From Janthinobacterium sp. TB1-E2 (GTDB lineage Bacteria; Pseudomonadota; Gammaproteobacteria; Burkholderiales; Burkholderiaceae_D), in the NCBI RefSeq assembly GCF_036885605.1, contig NZ_CP142523.1:1364001-1428000 (forward strand): DNA of 64,000 nt, written 5' to 3'. Under the pieces are notes generated by a model. The model did no database searches and was not told where the DNA came from. It saw only the letters and a program-made list of their open reading frames with translations. Positions 41,021 to 52,984 of the stretch are shown in pieces. The position numbers and the translations under genes are program-made. The number at the start of each line of letters is the position of its first letter. Positions within the stretch are counted from its first letter, which is position 1.

Positions 41021-41052
41021 TAAACATTTGTCTGAAACTGTAAACATTTGTC
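41021..41052. promoter_or_regulatory. Tandem direct repeat at the psuK start, operator candidate
   Basis: TAAACATTTGTC occurs at 41021-41032 and again at 41041-41052, identical and spaced exactly 20 bases (two helical turns). It lies just upstream of the proposed psuK start. The helix-turn-helix of PsuK itself is an obvious candidate binder, giving autoregulation by the kinase. Confidence 0.6.
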
Positions 41053-41181
41053 CGATCGGTGTCAAGCTCGTGTCAAGCGTGCATGAAAAACCTTCGTATG
41101 GAGCTTGTATGCATGCATTTTCCAGGGATGGCAGGCTGGGGCTAGCCTCGACTATAATGTCGGCCATTTATATTTGAATTG

Positions 41182-41237
41182 TATAAATGGGCAAGAAAAA
41201 TGGTATTTGCCATACATATTCCGTTTGATGCATAGTG
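41182..41237 (+). promoter_or_regulatory. Conserved nucleoside-regulon promoter, copy B (before PNP)
   Basis: TATAAAT (41182-41188), 14 bases, GTATTTG (41203-41209), TGATGCATAGTG (41226-41237). -35 TTGCCA (41207-41212), 18-base spacer, -10 CATAGT (41231-41236). The operator GTATTTGCCATAC carries the GTAT-N5-ATAC palindrome. The leader to the PNP start is about 130 bases, with no gene in it. Confidence 0.82.
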
Positions 41238-41370
41238 GCGGCAAATAGTGGCAATACGCATTTCGATATACCCCAGTAACACCATACATACCCGATACCT
41301 GGGCGCGATATTTTGCCTATACCGTCGCGCATGCAGCAACCCATCATCAATAGTCAATCAGAGGATAACC

Positions 41371-42210
41371 ATGTCGAACAACACCCCTTTCCACGCCGCC
41401 GAAATCATCCGTGCCCGCGCTCCTGAAAATTTCAAGCCGCGCGTGGCGATGATCCTCGGCTCCGGCCTGGGTGTGTTGGCCGAGCAGATGACGGACGCCG
41501 TCAGCATCAGCTTTGACGAATTGCCGGGCTTCCCGATCAGCACCGTGCACGGCCATGCCGGCGAACTGGTGATCGGCACCCTGTCGGGCGTCGCCGTCGT
41601 CTGCATGAAGGGCCGTGGCCACTTCTACGAAGGCTATGGCATGGGCGTGATGACGAGCGCCATCCGCACCCTGAAACTGCTGGGCTGTGAAATGCTGTTC
41701 GTCACCAACGCGGCCGGTTCCCTGCGCCCTGAAGTGGACGCCGGCAGCCTGGTGGCCATCAGCGACCACATCAACCTGTTGCCAGGCACGCCGATGGTCG
41801 GCCCGAACGACGACCGCTTCGGCCCGCGCTTCTTCAGCATGGCCAACGCCTACGATGCGGACCTGCGCAATCTGGTCAAGGACACGGCCGCTTCGAACGG
41901 CATCACCCTGCACGAAGGCGTGTTCGTCGCCTACCCTGGCCCGAACTTCGAGACGGCCGCCGAAATCCGCATGATGGCCCGCCTGGGCGCCGACACGGTC
42001 GGCATGTCCGTGGTGCCGGAAGTGGTGTCGGCCCGTCATTGCGACCTGAAAGTGGTGGGCGTATCGGTGATTACCAACCTGGCCGAAGGCATGTCGCCAT
42101 TCGCCCTGTCGCACGAACAGACCCTGAAATACGCGGCCATCGGCGCGAAAGACCTGGTCAAGCTGATCCTGGCTTTCCTGGCCACCGTGGCCACCAAACC
42201 GCAAGCCTAA
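41371..42210 (+). CDS. punA: Purine nucleoside phosphorylase (trimeric type)
   Basis: A 279-residue phosphorylase that cleaves inosine, guanosine and their deoxy forms to base and (deoxy)ribose 1-phosphate. Motifs are ILGSGLGVLAEQM, VHGHAGELVIG, GRGHFYEGYGM, FVTNAAGSL, YPGPNFETAAEIRM and the base-specificity region VITNLAEGMS. This is the trimeric class, not the hexameric DeoD class. GAGGAT precedes the ATG. Promoter copy B drives it, and deoB, deoC, the aldehyde dehydrogenase and deoA follow. Confidence 0.95.
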   Translation: MSNNTPFHAAEIIRARAPENFKPRVAMILGSGLGVLAEQMTDAVSISFDELPGFPISTVHGHAGELVIGTLSGVAVVCMKGRGHFYEGYGMGVMTSAIRTLKLLGCEMLFVTNAAGSLRPEVDAGSLVAISDHINLLPGTPMVGPNDDRFGPRFFSMANAYDADLRNLVKDTAASNGITLHEGVFVAYPGPNFETAAEIRMMARLGADTVGMSVVPEVVSARHCDLKVVGVSVITNLAEGMSPFALSHEQTLKYAAIGAKDLVKLILAFLATVATKPQA

Positions 42211-42328
42211 GCACTTTTTTACGCAGTAGCGGCGCGCCGGCCACCGGCGCTGCCGCGCGGCAGGCCGGGAAAATCCGGCCTACACTGTTTGCATCATCTT
42301 CGCATCACTCCATAAAGCGAGCCTTATC

Positions 42329-43522
42329 ATGTCACGCGCATTTATCCTCCTGCTTGATTCCTTCGGCCTTGGCGCGACGCCAGACGCCGCCAAGTATGGC
42401 GACGCAGGTGCCAATACCTTTGGCCACATTGCCAGCACTGTCGCCAAAAGCGGCAAGACCTTGAAACTCCCGAACATGGAACGCCTGGGACTGGGCGCCG
42501 CGGCGCACCTGGCCAGCGGCGAATGGGCCACGGGCTTCGACCGGCGCGACGGTTTCACCGGCGCCTACGGCGCGGCGCGCGAGCGCTCCACCGGCAAGGA
42601 CACGCAGAGCGGCCACTGGGAAATCGCCGGCGTGCCCGTCGAATTCGACTGGGGATATTTTCCCCGCACCACGCCATCGTTCCCGGCCGACCTGACCGAC
42701 AAGCTCAAAGCCCTGTCCGGCGTGCCGGGCTTCCTCGGCGACTGCCATGCCTCGGGCACGGACATCATCAACAAGCATGGCGACGAGCACGTCGCCACCG
42801 GCAAGCTGATTATCTATACGTCGGGCGACTCGGTGATGCAGATCGCCGCGCACGAAGAATCGTTCGGCCTCGAGCGCCTGTACGAAGTGTGCGAAATGGC
42901 CTTCAAACTGGTCGAGCCGTACAACATCGGCCGCGTCATCGCCCGTCCGTTCACGGGCAGCAATGGCAACTACACGCGCACCTCCAACCGCCACGACTAC
43001 GCCGTCGCGCCACCCGCGCCGACGCTGCTCGACCACGTCAAGAATGCGGGCGGCGAAGTCGTCGGCCTGGGCAAGATCAGCGACATTTTCGCTACCCAGG
43101 GCATCTCCAGAGTCGTCAAGGGCGTCGACAACATGGCGCTGTTCGAAGCGCTGTTGAAGACGGCCGATGAGGTGCAGGACAAGTCGCTCACCTTCGTGAA
43201 CTTCGTCGATTTCGACCAGGCGTTCGGCCACCGCCGCAACGTCGAGGGCTATGCCGACGCGCTGCGCGAAATGGATGCGCGCCTGCCGGAATTCATGGCC
43301 AAGCTCAAGGAAGGCGACCTGGTCGTGATCACCGCCGACCATGGCTGCGACCCTACCTGGCACGGCTCCGACCACACCCGCGAACACATACCGATGATCT
43401 TCTTCGGCCCCGGCGTCGCCCCGCGCGCACTGGGCATTTCCGAGACCTTCTCCGATATTGGCCAAACCCTCGCCAAACACCTTGGCGTACCACCACTTGC
43501 TAATGGAACCAGCTTGTTATGA
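42329..43522 (+). CDS. deoB: Phosphopentomutase
   Basis: A 397-residue alkaline-phosphatase-fold mutase interconverting (deoxy)ribose 1- and 5-phosphates. Motifs are ILLLDSFGLGATPD (metal Asp), GKDTQSGHWEIAG with the phosphorylated Thr region, TADHGCDPTWHGSDHTREH and VPPLANGTSLL. It links PNP and DeoA to DeoC. Its stop overlaps the deoC start (ATGA), so translation is coupled. Confidence 0.97.
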   Translation: MSRAFILLLDSFGLGATPDAAKYGDAGANTFGHIASTVAKSGKTLKLPNMERLGLGAAAHLASGEWATGFDRRDGFTGAYGAARERSTGKDTQSGHWEIAGVPVEFDWGYFPRTTPSFPADLTDKLKALSGVPGFLGDCHASGTDIINKHGDEHVATGKLIIYTSGDSVMQIAAHEESFGLERLYEVCEMAFKLVEPYNIGRVIARPFTGSNGNYTRTSNRHDYAVAPPAPTLLDHVKNAGGEVVGLGKISDIFATQGISRVVKGVDNMALFEALLKTADEVQDKSLTFVNFVDFDQAFGHRRNVEGYADALREMDARLPEFMAKLKEGDLVVITADHGCDPTWHGSDHTREHIPMIFFGPGVAPRALGISETFSDIGQTLAKHLGVPPLANGTSLL

Positions 43523-44478
43523 CACTCATGCATCCCGAATTCAAGCGTAACGAGGCCGTTGGCCTCGACCTGGGCTGGATCAATCAGATCCGCGTCAACC
43601 GCGCCGCGACAGACCGCCGCGCGGCCAGCCTGGCAAACCGCCGTACCGTGAAAAAGGAATACCAGGCCGCCTGGCTGGTGAAAGCCATCCAGATGATCGA
43701 CCTGACCACCCTGGGCGGCGACGATACGCCGGGCAGAGTCGAACGCCTGTGCATGAAGGCCATGCGCCCGCTGCGCGCCGACCTGATGGAGGCACTGGGC
43801 CTGACTGACTTGAGCACCGGCGCCGTGTGCGTGTACCACGAGATGATCCAGCCGGCCGTGAAAGTCATCCAGGGCCGCTTGCCCATCGCCGCCGTATCGA
43901 CGGGTTTCCCGGCCGGCCTGACAAGCATGGAAACGAAGCTGCGCGAGATCGAGCTGTCGGTCGCCGCGGGCGCATCCGAGATCGATATCGTCATCACACG
44001 CCAGCACGTCCTGAACGGCAACTGGCAAGTGCTGTACGACGAAATGCTCGCTTACCGCAAGGCGTGCGGCGAAGCGCACGTGAAGGCGATTCTCGCCACG
44101 GGCGACTTGCTGACCATGGAAAACGTGGCCAAGGCCTCGTGGGTCTGCATGATGGCCGGTGCCGATTTCATCAAGACTTCCACCGGTAAAGAGGGCGTGA
44201 ACGCCACCATTCCCGTGGCCCTGACGATGGTGCGCACGATCCGCGAATACCACGAGCAGACGGGCTTCCAGGTGGGCTTCAAGCCGGCCGGCGGCGTCAG
44301 CTCGGCCAAGAGCGCGCTGCAATACCTGACCCTGATGAAGGAAGAGCTGGGCAACGAATGGCTGCAGCCGCACCTGTTCCGCATCGGCGCTTCCAGCCTG
44401 CTGACCGACATCGAGCGCCAGCTCGAGCACTACGTCACTGGCAGCTACTCGGCCAATCATCGTCACGCACAACCTTAA
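43519..44478 (+). CDS. deoC: Deoxyribose-phosphate aldolase
   Basis: A 319-residue class I aldolase splitting deoxyribose 5-phosphate to acetaldehyde and glyceraldehyde 3-phosphate. The Schiff-base lysine lies in FIKTSTGKEGVNAT, and the second catalytic lysine in GFKPAGGVSS. The length matches the longer DeoC type. The acetaldehyde can be oxidised by the aldehyde dehydrogenase that starts 12 bases downstream. Confidence 0.96.
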   Translation: MTLMHPEFKRNEAVGLDLGWINQIRVNRAATDRRAASLANRRTVKKEYQAAWLVKAIQMIDLTTLGGDDTPGRVERLCMKAMRPLRADLMEALGLTDLSTGAVCVYHEMIQPAVKVIQGRLPIAAVSTGFPAGLTSMETKLREIELSVAAGASEIDIVITRQHVLNGNWQVLYDEMLAYRKACGEAHVKAILATGDLLTMENVAKASWVCMMAGADFIKTSTGKEGVNATIPVALTMVRTIREYHEQTGFQVGFKPAGGVSSAKSALQYLTLMKEELGNEWLQPHLFRIGASSLLTDIERQLEHYVTGSYSANHRHAQP

Positions 44479-44490
44479 AGAACAATCGTC

Positions 44491-46872
44491 ATGCCAACAA
44501 TTAACGAGATTCTCAATACTATGGACTACGGCCCTGCTCCCGAAAGTCAAAAAGAAGCGCAGGCGTGGCTCGATGGCCACCAGCGCACATTCGGTTTGTT
44601 CATCGACAATGCCTGGAGCGCGCCGGCGGAACTGTTCGCCTCGACCAATCCTGCCGACGGCACGCAGCTGGCCGAACTGACGCAAGCGACCGACGCGGAC
44701 GTCGAACGGGCCGTCGACGCGGCACGCCGCGCGCTGCCCGTCTGGCAGGGCATGGGCGGTCACGGCCGCGCGAAAGTCATGTACGCGCTGGCCCGTTTGC
44801 TGCAAAAGCACTCGCGCCTGTTCGCCGTGCTGGAAACCCTGGACAACGGCAAGACCATACGCGAAACGCGCGATATCGACCTGCCGCTGGCCGCGCGCCA
44901 TTTCTACCATCACGCCGGCTGGGCGCAGCTGCAGTCGGAAGAATTCGCCGACTACCGCGCCGTAGGTGTGGTGGGCCAGATCGTGCCGTGGAATTTCCCC
45001 CTGCTGATGTTGTCGTGGAAAATCGCTCCGGCCCTGGCGGCCGGTAACACGGTCGTCTTCAAGCCGGCGGAATTCACGTCGCTGACGGCCATGCTGTTCG
45101 CCGAATTGTGCGTGCAGGCAGGCGTGCCGGCTGGCGTCGTCAACATCGTCACCGGCGACGGCCGCGTGGGCTCGGCCATCGTCAACCATCCTGGCGTCGA
45201 CAAGATCGCGTTTACGGGTTCGACCGAAGTGGGCCGTTTGATCCGTGAAGCGACGGCCGGCAGCGGCAAGAAGCTGTCGCTGGAGCTGGGTGGCAAGTCG
45301 CCATTCATCGTCTTCGAAGACGCGGACCTCGATGGCGCCGTGGAAGGCCTGGTCGATTCGATCTGGTTCAACCAGGGCCAAGTGTGCTGCGCCGGTTCGC
45401 GCCTGCTGGTGCAGGAATCGGTCCAGGAACGCTTCCTGAACAAGGTACGCGCCCGCATGGAAAACCTGCGCCTCGGCTCGCCGCTGGACAAATCGATGGA
45501 CGTGGGCGCGCTGGTCGACCCCGTGCAGCGCCAGCGCATCGCCGCGCTGGTCGATTCGGCCCGCGCCGAAGGCTGCGACGTGTGGCAACCGGCGTGCGAA
45601 CTGCCGGCTGACGGTTCGTGGTTCCCGCCGACCCTGATCACGGGCGCGTCGACCTCGGCCGCCGTGGCGCAGGCTGAAATCTTCGGCCCCGTGCTGGTGG
45701 CCATGAGCTTCCGCACGCCGCCCGAAGCGGTGCAGCTGGCGAACAACACGGTGTACGGCCTGGCCGCCAGCGTGTGGACGGAGTCGATCAGCCTGGCCCT
45801 CGATATCGCTCCCGCCATCAAGGCTGGCGTGGTGTGGATCAACAGCGCCAACCAGTTCGACGCGGCGTGCGGCTTCGGCGGCTACCGCGAATCGGGCTTC
45901 GGCCGTGAAGGCGGCCGCGAAGGCATGCTGGAATACATGACGGCCCTGGCCGAAGATGCGCGTCCGGCCCTGCCGGTGGTGGAAGCGAAAGCGAAGGGCA
46001 ATGTAAAGCCGGCGGCAGCCGATCCGTTCGCCATCGACCGCACGGCCAAGATGTACATCGGCGGCAAGCAGGCACGCCCCGACAGCGCCTACAGCACGCC
46101 CGTATTCGGCGCAAACGGCGCCCTGCTGGCTGAAGTGGGCGTGGGCAGCCGCAAGGATATCCGCAACGCCGTCGAAGCGGCCCATAAAGCGTCCGGCTGG
46201 ACCAGCGCCACGGCGCACAACCGCGCGCAAGTGCTGTACTACATCGCCGAAAACCTGGCTGCGCGCGCCGACGAATTCGCCGCCCGCATCGCCGCCATGA
46301 CGGGCAGTAAAAATCCCGAGAAGGAAGTGCAGGCCTCGATCGAACGCCTGTTCTACTACGCCGCCTGGGCCGACAAGTACGACGGCCTGGCGCACCAGCC
46401 GCCAACCAAGGGCATCACCGTGGCGCTGAACGAAGCGGTCGGCGTGATCGGCATCGTCTGCCCGAACGAAGCGCCTTTGCTCGGCTTCATCTCGCTCGTG
46501 GCGCCAGCCATCGCGCTGGGCAACCGCGTGGTGGTGGTGCCGTCGGAAGCGCATCCGCTCTCCGCGCTGGACCTGTACCAGGTCTTCGACACGTCCGACT
46601 TGCCGGGCGGGGTCGTCAACATCATCAGCGGCAACGCCGATGAACTGGCGCGCACCCTGGCCACGCACGCCGACATCGACGCCGTCTGGCGCCATGACGG
46701 ATCCGCTGACGGTTGCGCTGAAGTCGAGCGCCTGTCGGCCGGCACCCTGAAGCGCACCTGGGTCGGCGGCGCCAAGGGCCGCGACTGGTACAGCGCCGCG
46801 CAAAGCGGCGGCCGTGCCGTGCTGGCGCATGCGTCGCAGGTGAAAAACGTGTGGATTCCTTACGGCGTCTAA
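44491..46872 (+). CDS. Double-domain aldehyde dehydrogenase (ALDH16-like)
   Basis: A 793-residue protein with two ALDH modules. The first (about 1-490) is complete: IVPWNFPLLMLSWKIAPALA, FTGSTEVGRLI, LELGGKSPFIVFEDAD with the general-base Glu, and FNQGQVCCAGSRL with the catalytic Cys. The second (about 515-793) has VIGIVCPNEAPLLGFISL but no recognisable Glu/Cys pair, so it looks non-catalytic. This is the layout of ALDH family 16. In the deo operon it most likely oxidises acetaldehyde from DeoC to acetate. Confidence 0.9.
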   Translation: MPTINEILNTMDYGPAPESQKEAQAWLDGHQRTFGLFIDNAWSAPAELFASTNPADGTQLAELTQATDADVERAVDAARRALPVWQGMGGHGRAKVMYALARLLQKHSRLFAVLETLDNGKTIRETRDIDLPLAARHFYHHAGWAQLQSEEFADYRAVGVVGQIVPWNFPLLMLSWKIAPALAAGNTVVFKPAEFTSLTAMLFAELCVQAGVPAGVVNIVTGDGRVGSAIVNHPGVDKIAFTGSTEVGRLIREATAGSGKKLSLELGGKSPFIVFEDADLDGAVEGLVDSIWFNQGQVCCAGSRLLVQESVQERFLNKVRARMENLRLGSPLDKSMDVGALVDPVQRQRIAALVDSARAEGCDVWQPACELPADGSWFPPTLITGASTSAAVAQAEIFGPVLVAMSFRTPPEAVQLANNTVYGLAASVWTESISLALDIAPAIKAGVVWINSANQFDAACGFGGYRESGFGREGGREGMLEYMTALAEDARPALPVVEAKAKGNVKPAAADPFAIDRTAKMYIGGKQARPDSAYSTPVFGANGALLAEVGVGSRKDIRNAVEAAHKASGWTSATAHNRAQVLYYIAENLAARADEFAARIAAMTGSKNPEKEVQASIERLFYYAAWADKYDGLAHQPPTKGITVALNEAVGVIGIVCPNEAPLLGFISLVAPAIALGNRVVVVPSEAHPLSALDLYQVFDTSDLPGGVVNIISGNADELARTLATHADIDAVWRHDGSADGCAEVERLSAGTLKRTWVGGAKGRDWYSAAQSGGRAVLAHASQVKNVWIPYGV

Positions 46873-46891
46873 GTTTGTAAAGCAGGATAGT

Positions 46892-46996
46892 GGGGCCGGT
46901 TCTTCCGCGCAGCGATGCGCCGGGGCGCCGGCCCCAAGTTGCTTTCGCCAGCAAGGCGTGTAGGTCGGCTTAGCCCGCAGGGCGTAATCCGACAAG
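46892..46996. repeat. Intergenic hairpin plus REP-like palindrome
   Basis: GGGGCCGG near 46892 pairs with CCGGCCCC near 46929, a probable terminator-like hairpin after the aldehyde dehydrogenase. Next, GTCGGCTTA (46964-46972) and TAATCCGAC (46985-46993) form a third copy of the GTCGG-TTA palindrome seen at 13089-13168. Confidence 0.65.
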
Positions 46997-47042
46997 GCCG
47001 CTGGATCGACATCAGCATTTGAATAGGACATCGGGAGCTATC

Positions 47043-48365
47043 ATGTTTCTAACTCAGGAAATCATTCGCAAGAAGCGCGACAAGGGCGTATTGAGCGCCG
47101 AGGAAATCCAGTTTTTCGTGCGTGGCATCACTGACGGCAGCGTCAGCGAAGGGCAGATCGCGGCGCTGGGCATGGCTGTCTATTTCAACGACATGAACAT
47201 GGACGAGCGCGTGGCGTTCACCCTGGCCATGCGCGATTCCGGCCAGGTGCTGGACTGGCGCTCGCTGAACCTGCCTGGCCCCATCGTCGACAAGCATTCG
47301 ACGGGCGGCGTGGGCGATGTGGTCTCGCTGCTGCTGGGCCCCATGGTTGCCGCATGCGGCGGCTACGTGCCGATGATCTCGGGCCGCGGCCTGGGCCACA
47401 CGGGCGGCACGCTCGACAAGTTCGACGCCATTCCAGGCTATTGCACGGTGCCGGACAATGCACTGTTCCGCAAGGTGGTGCAGGATACCGGCGTGGCCAT
47501 CATCGGCCAGACGGCGCAGCTGGCGCCGGCCGACAAACGCTTCTACAGCATCCGCGACGTCACCGCCACGGTGGAATCGGTGGCCATGATCACTGGCTCC
47601 ATCCTGTCGAAGAAACTCTCGGCCGGGCTGGACGCGCTGGTGATGGACGTGAAAGTGGGTTCGGGCGCCTTCATGCCGACCTACGACAAGTCGGTGGAGC
47701 TGGCCGAAAGCATTGTCGCCGTCGGCAATGGCGCGGGCATGCAGACGTCGGCCATTCTGACGGACATGAACGAGTCGCTGGCGCCGTACGCGGGCAATGC
47801 GCTGGAAGTGCGCGGCGCCATGGATTACCTGACGGGCCGTTCGCGTCCCGCGCGCCTGCATGAAGTGACCCTGGCGCTGTGCGCCGAGATGCTGGTGCTG
47901 GGCGGCCTGGCCGCCACCGAAGAAGAAGCACGTGTGAAATTGATGGCGGCTCTCGATTCGGGTGAAGCGGCCGAGCGCTTCGCGCGCATGGTGTCGGCCT
48001 TGGGCGGCCCGGCCGATCTGGTCGAACATCCGGACAAGCACCTGGAACAGGCGCCGTTCATCGTGCCGGCACCGGCGCTGTCGGCCGGCTTTGCCAACGT
48101 GCGCGATTGCCGCGCCATCGGCCTGGCCGTCGTGGCCCTCGGTGGTGGCCGCCGCCGTCCGACGGACAGCATCGATTTCGCCGTCGGCCTGACGGACCTC
48201 GTGGGCCTGGGCGAGCCAGTGTCCGTGGGCCAGCCGCTGGCCATGGTGCACGCGCGCACGGCAGCGGCGGCGCAGCAAGCCGTCAGGGAAATCCAGGAAG
48301 CGTATGCCATCAGCGCAGTGGCGTTGACGGGCAATCCCGTGATTTACCGTACCATTCGTCCGTAA
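47043..48365 (+). CDS. deoA: Thymidine phosphorylase
   Basis: A 440-residue pyrimidine nucleoside phosphorylase converting thymidine and deoxyuridine to base and deoxyribose 1-phosphate. Motifs are the phosphate loop [28 protein letters not shown] (family signature), [12 protein letters not shown] and the C-terminal domain. The ATG at 47043 is preceded by GGGAG; an in-frame ATG 24 bases earlier is less likely. Thymine and uracil released here feed PreTA. Confidence 0.97.
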   Translation: MFLTQEIIRKKRDKGVLSAEEIQFFVRGITDGSVSEGQIAALGMAVYFNDMNMDERVAFTLAMRDSGQVLDWRSLNLPGPIVDKHSTGGVGDVVSLLLGPMVAACGGYVPMISGRGLGHTGGTLDKFDAIPGYCTVPDNALFRKVVQDTGVAIIGQTAQLAPADKRFYSIRDVTATVESVAMITGSILSKKLSAGLDALVMDVKVGSGAFMPTYDKSVELAESIVAVGNGAGMQTSAILTDMNESLAPYAGNALEVRGAMDYLTGRSRPARLHEVTLALCAEMLVLGGLAATEEEARVKLMAALDSGEAAERFARMVSALGGPADLVEHPDKHLEQAPFIVPAPALSAGFANVRDCRAIGLAVVALGGGRRRPTDSIDFAVGLTDLVGLGEPVSVGQPLAMVHARTAAAAQQAVREIQEAYAISAVALTGNPVIYRTIRP

Positions 48366-48372
48366 AGTAAAT

Positions 48373-48440
48373 CTGGGGTCAGACCCCCGTCTGCGATGGT
48401 GCTGAGCTATGCGTTGGTGGTGTTGAGGGTCTGACCCCGG
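48373..48440. repeat. GGGGTCAGACCC inverted repeat element, copy 1
   Basis: CTGGGGTCAGACCCCC (48373-48388) faces GAGGGTCTGACCCCGG (48425-48440). Each arm is itself nearly palindromic and the arms pair across about 36 bases. A second copy is at 57869-57937, also after a gene stop, suggesting a terminator or mobile palindrome. Confidence 0.75.
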
Positions 48441-48459
48441 CCTGAATGATTTCAAAGGT

Positions 48460-51261
<2,802 letters not shown>

Positions 51262-51272
51262 TGTTCTCCGTT

Positions 51273-51695
51273 TTACCATGGATCGTAGGTACCCAGGCTC
51301 CAGATATGGCCTTCCGGGTCGCGGCAGGTAAAGCCCCGTCCACCGTAATCTTCATCCTTGATGTCGAGCATGATCTCGGCGCCCGCTTCGCGCGCGCTGC
51401 GGTAGACGGCGTCGGCATCGCTGACGACCAGGTAGCAGCTTTGCGTGTTGGCGCCGCCGATGTCGCCGGGCAGTTTCATCAGGCGGCCATAGTCGCTGTC
51501 GATGGCCGGTGCCACCATGACCATGCCATTGCCAAAGCTCAGTTGCGCATGGGCGACGCCACCGTTGCCGTCAGGCACGATCAATTGTTTTTCAAAGCCG
51601 AGCGCCTTGCACAGCCATTCGATGGCGGCGGGCGCGTCGCGGTAGCGCAGGCAGGGAATGGTCGTCGCTGCTGTCGCTTTTGCTGTCGTGGTCAT
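51273..51695 (-). CDS. VOC-family (glyoxalase/bleomycin-resistance fold) protein
   Basis: A 140-residue PhnB-like vicinal oxygen chelate protein: IPCLRYRDAPAAIEWLCKAL at the start, HAQLSFGNGMVMVAP in the middle and the end GRGFTCRDPEGHIWSLGTYD. Such proteins have varied or unknown roles and the substrate cannot be told here. The stop lies 12 bases before the dipeptidase start on the same strand, so the two are likely cotranscribed. Confidence 0.88.
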   Translation of the reverse strand: MTTTAKATAATTIPCLRYRDAPAAIEWLCKALGFEKQLIVPDGNGGVAHAQLSFGNGMVMVAPAIDSDYGRLMKLPGDIGGANTQSCYLVVSDADAVYRSAREAGAEIMLDIKDEDYGGRGFTCRDPEGHIWSLGTYDPW

Positions 51696-51855
51696 CAGAA
51701 AACTCCTATGGCTGTGGGGGAGTAGCTTCGATCATGGATCCTGCATGGCGTTCCACATCAAACCCATCCATCGGGATGGGCTTGACGCCCGTCAGTGCTG
51801 CGCCCATCCATAGTGCCATAGAACCATCATTGCACTCTTGCCACGACACAAATTT

Positions 51856-52125
51856 TTATTGCGGCGACTGCTGCGAGCCAGGCACTTTTTCGTCTGCGCC
51901 GGCATCGTCGCCGTTGCTTGCCCATTTCAGCAGCATGACGAGGGCAAACAGCATGATGGCCAGCGGCAAGATGGTGATCAGGAACGCCAGGCCCAGACAG
52001 CATACCAGCAACATGGGCCAGGGCATGGCGCGCAAGGCTGCCATGCCCTGGCGCGTGTAAGCGCACAGCTCGTTCCAGAAAGCGCTGAAGGAAGTGCTGC
52101 CCGGTGCCGAATTGATGTCTTTCAT
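51856..52125 (-). CDS. Small single-pass membrane protein, hypothetical
   Basis: An 89-residue protein with one strong hydrophobic segment (about 38-66: MPWPMLLVCCLGLAFLITIL onward) and a charged Gly/Asp-rich tail. AGGAGAACGGC precedes the ATG at 52125; a longer frame to 52263 has no site. I do not recognise a family. Confidence 0.6.
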   Translation of the reverse strand: MKDINSAPGSTSFSAFWNELCAYTRQGMAALRAMPWPMLLVCCLGLAFLITILPLAIMLFALVMLLKWASNGDDAGADEKVPGSQQSPQ

Positions 52126-52267
52126 GCCGTTCTCCTGTCGTGTGGGTGCCGCTGCCGTATGCATGCTGGCAATGAATCCACTATAGGCAAAACCTTGCTG
52201 CCGAGCATCGCGTATGCGACGAATGGCAGGAATGGCGGAGCGAACGGCGACAAAACGGGACAAGCGG

Positions 52268-52750
52268 TTAGTCGAACACCTTGAGTTTCAGCTGGAAACT
52301 GAGCGCGCCATACAGGCGGTCCTTGTAGGACGGCACGATGGCGATATTCACGCCCACGCGCTGGTATTCATAGCTGATGGTGGGGACGAGGGCCGGGAAC
52401 CAGCCGCCATCGCGCATCTTCGGATAACCGCTGAAGCCGCCAACGACGGCGCCGATGCGCAGCGGGCCCACCTTGATCGGCTGGTAGTACACGCCCAGGT
52501 AATTCGAGTAGGCGCGGTCGCTATTGTAGAAGCGGCCAGCTGTGACCGACGCGACCGTGGAAAAGCGGTATTCGGCGCCCAGGCCCGGATTGCTGTCGTT
52601 CAGGTTCTTGTCGCGCTGAAAGTGATATGAGTAAAAGCCCGCGTTGAGCCAGGTTTCGCTGAGCGGCTGGTTGTCGATCATGTTAAACACATCGGCGTGC
52701 GCGCCGCAGGCATATGCCAGCATCAGTGCGCCTAGGGACAATCGTTTCAT
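52268..52750 (-). CDS. Small outer-membrane beta-barrel protein, hypothetical
   Basis: A 160-residue exported protein (signal peptide 1-19, ending AHA) made of alternating aromatic and glycine-rich strands (WLNAGFYSYHF, LGAEYRF, YLGVYYQPIKVGPLRIGAVV, GALSFQLKLKVFD). The size and pattern recall the eight-stranded PagP or lipid A deacylase barrels, but I see no catalytic signature that settles it. AAGGA lies ten bases before the ATG at 52750. Confidence 0.65.
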   Translation of the reverse strand: MKRLSLGALMLAYACGAHADVFNMIDNQPLSETWLNAGFYSYHFQRDKNLNDSNPGLGAEYRFSTVASVTAGRFYNSDRAYSNYLGVYYQPIKVGPLRIGAVVGGFSGYPKMRDGGWFPALVPTISYEYQRVGVNIAIVPSYKDRLYGALSFQLKLKVFD

Positions 52751-52928
52751 GCGTGCTTCATCCTTATGATTTCGTACTCTGTGGGCCGGCCTGGTCTGGC
52801 GCTGCCGCGATCGTATCACCAAGTTGGCTGCGCTTCTAAGCAATATTGAAAGTGCAGAACAGGCGGCTGTTTGCCCGTCTGTTCAAAGCGTCATCGGGAC
52901 GGCTAACGCGTTCTCCGGGCAGCGATAG

Positions 52929-52947
52929 GAGAATGATTCTCATTGTG
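52929..52947. promoter_or_regulatory. Fur-box-like site
   Basis: The 19 bases match 14 of 19 positions of the Fur consensus and centre on the perfect palindrome GAGAAT-G-ATTCTC (52929-52941). It lies about 105 bases before the PEP-CTERM protein gene and 180 bases before the divergent barrel gene. Confidence 0.5.
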
Positions 52948-52984
52948 CAACTGTGTTTGCATTATTGTTACAAAAGTTGTTGGT

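Noticed and set aside
43249..47031. A 1260-codon open frame on the minus strand
   Set aside because: It lies antisense to deoB, deoC and the aldehyde dehydrogenase, has Arg/His/Gln-rich low-complexity composition and no domain. It results from high-GC codon bias in the sense genes.
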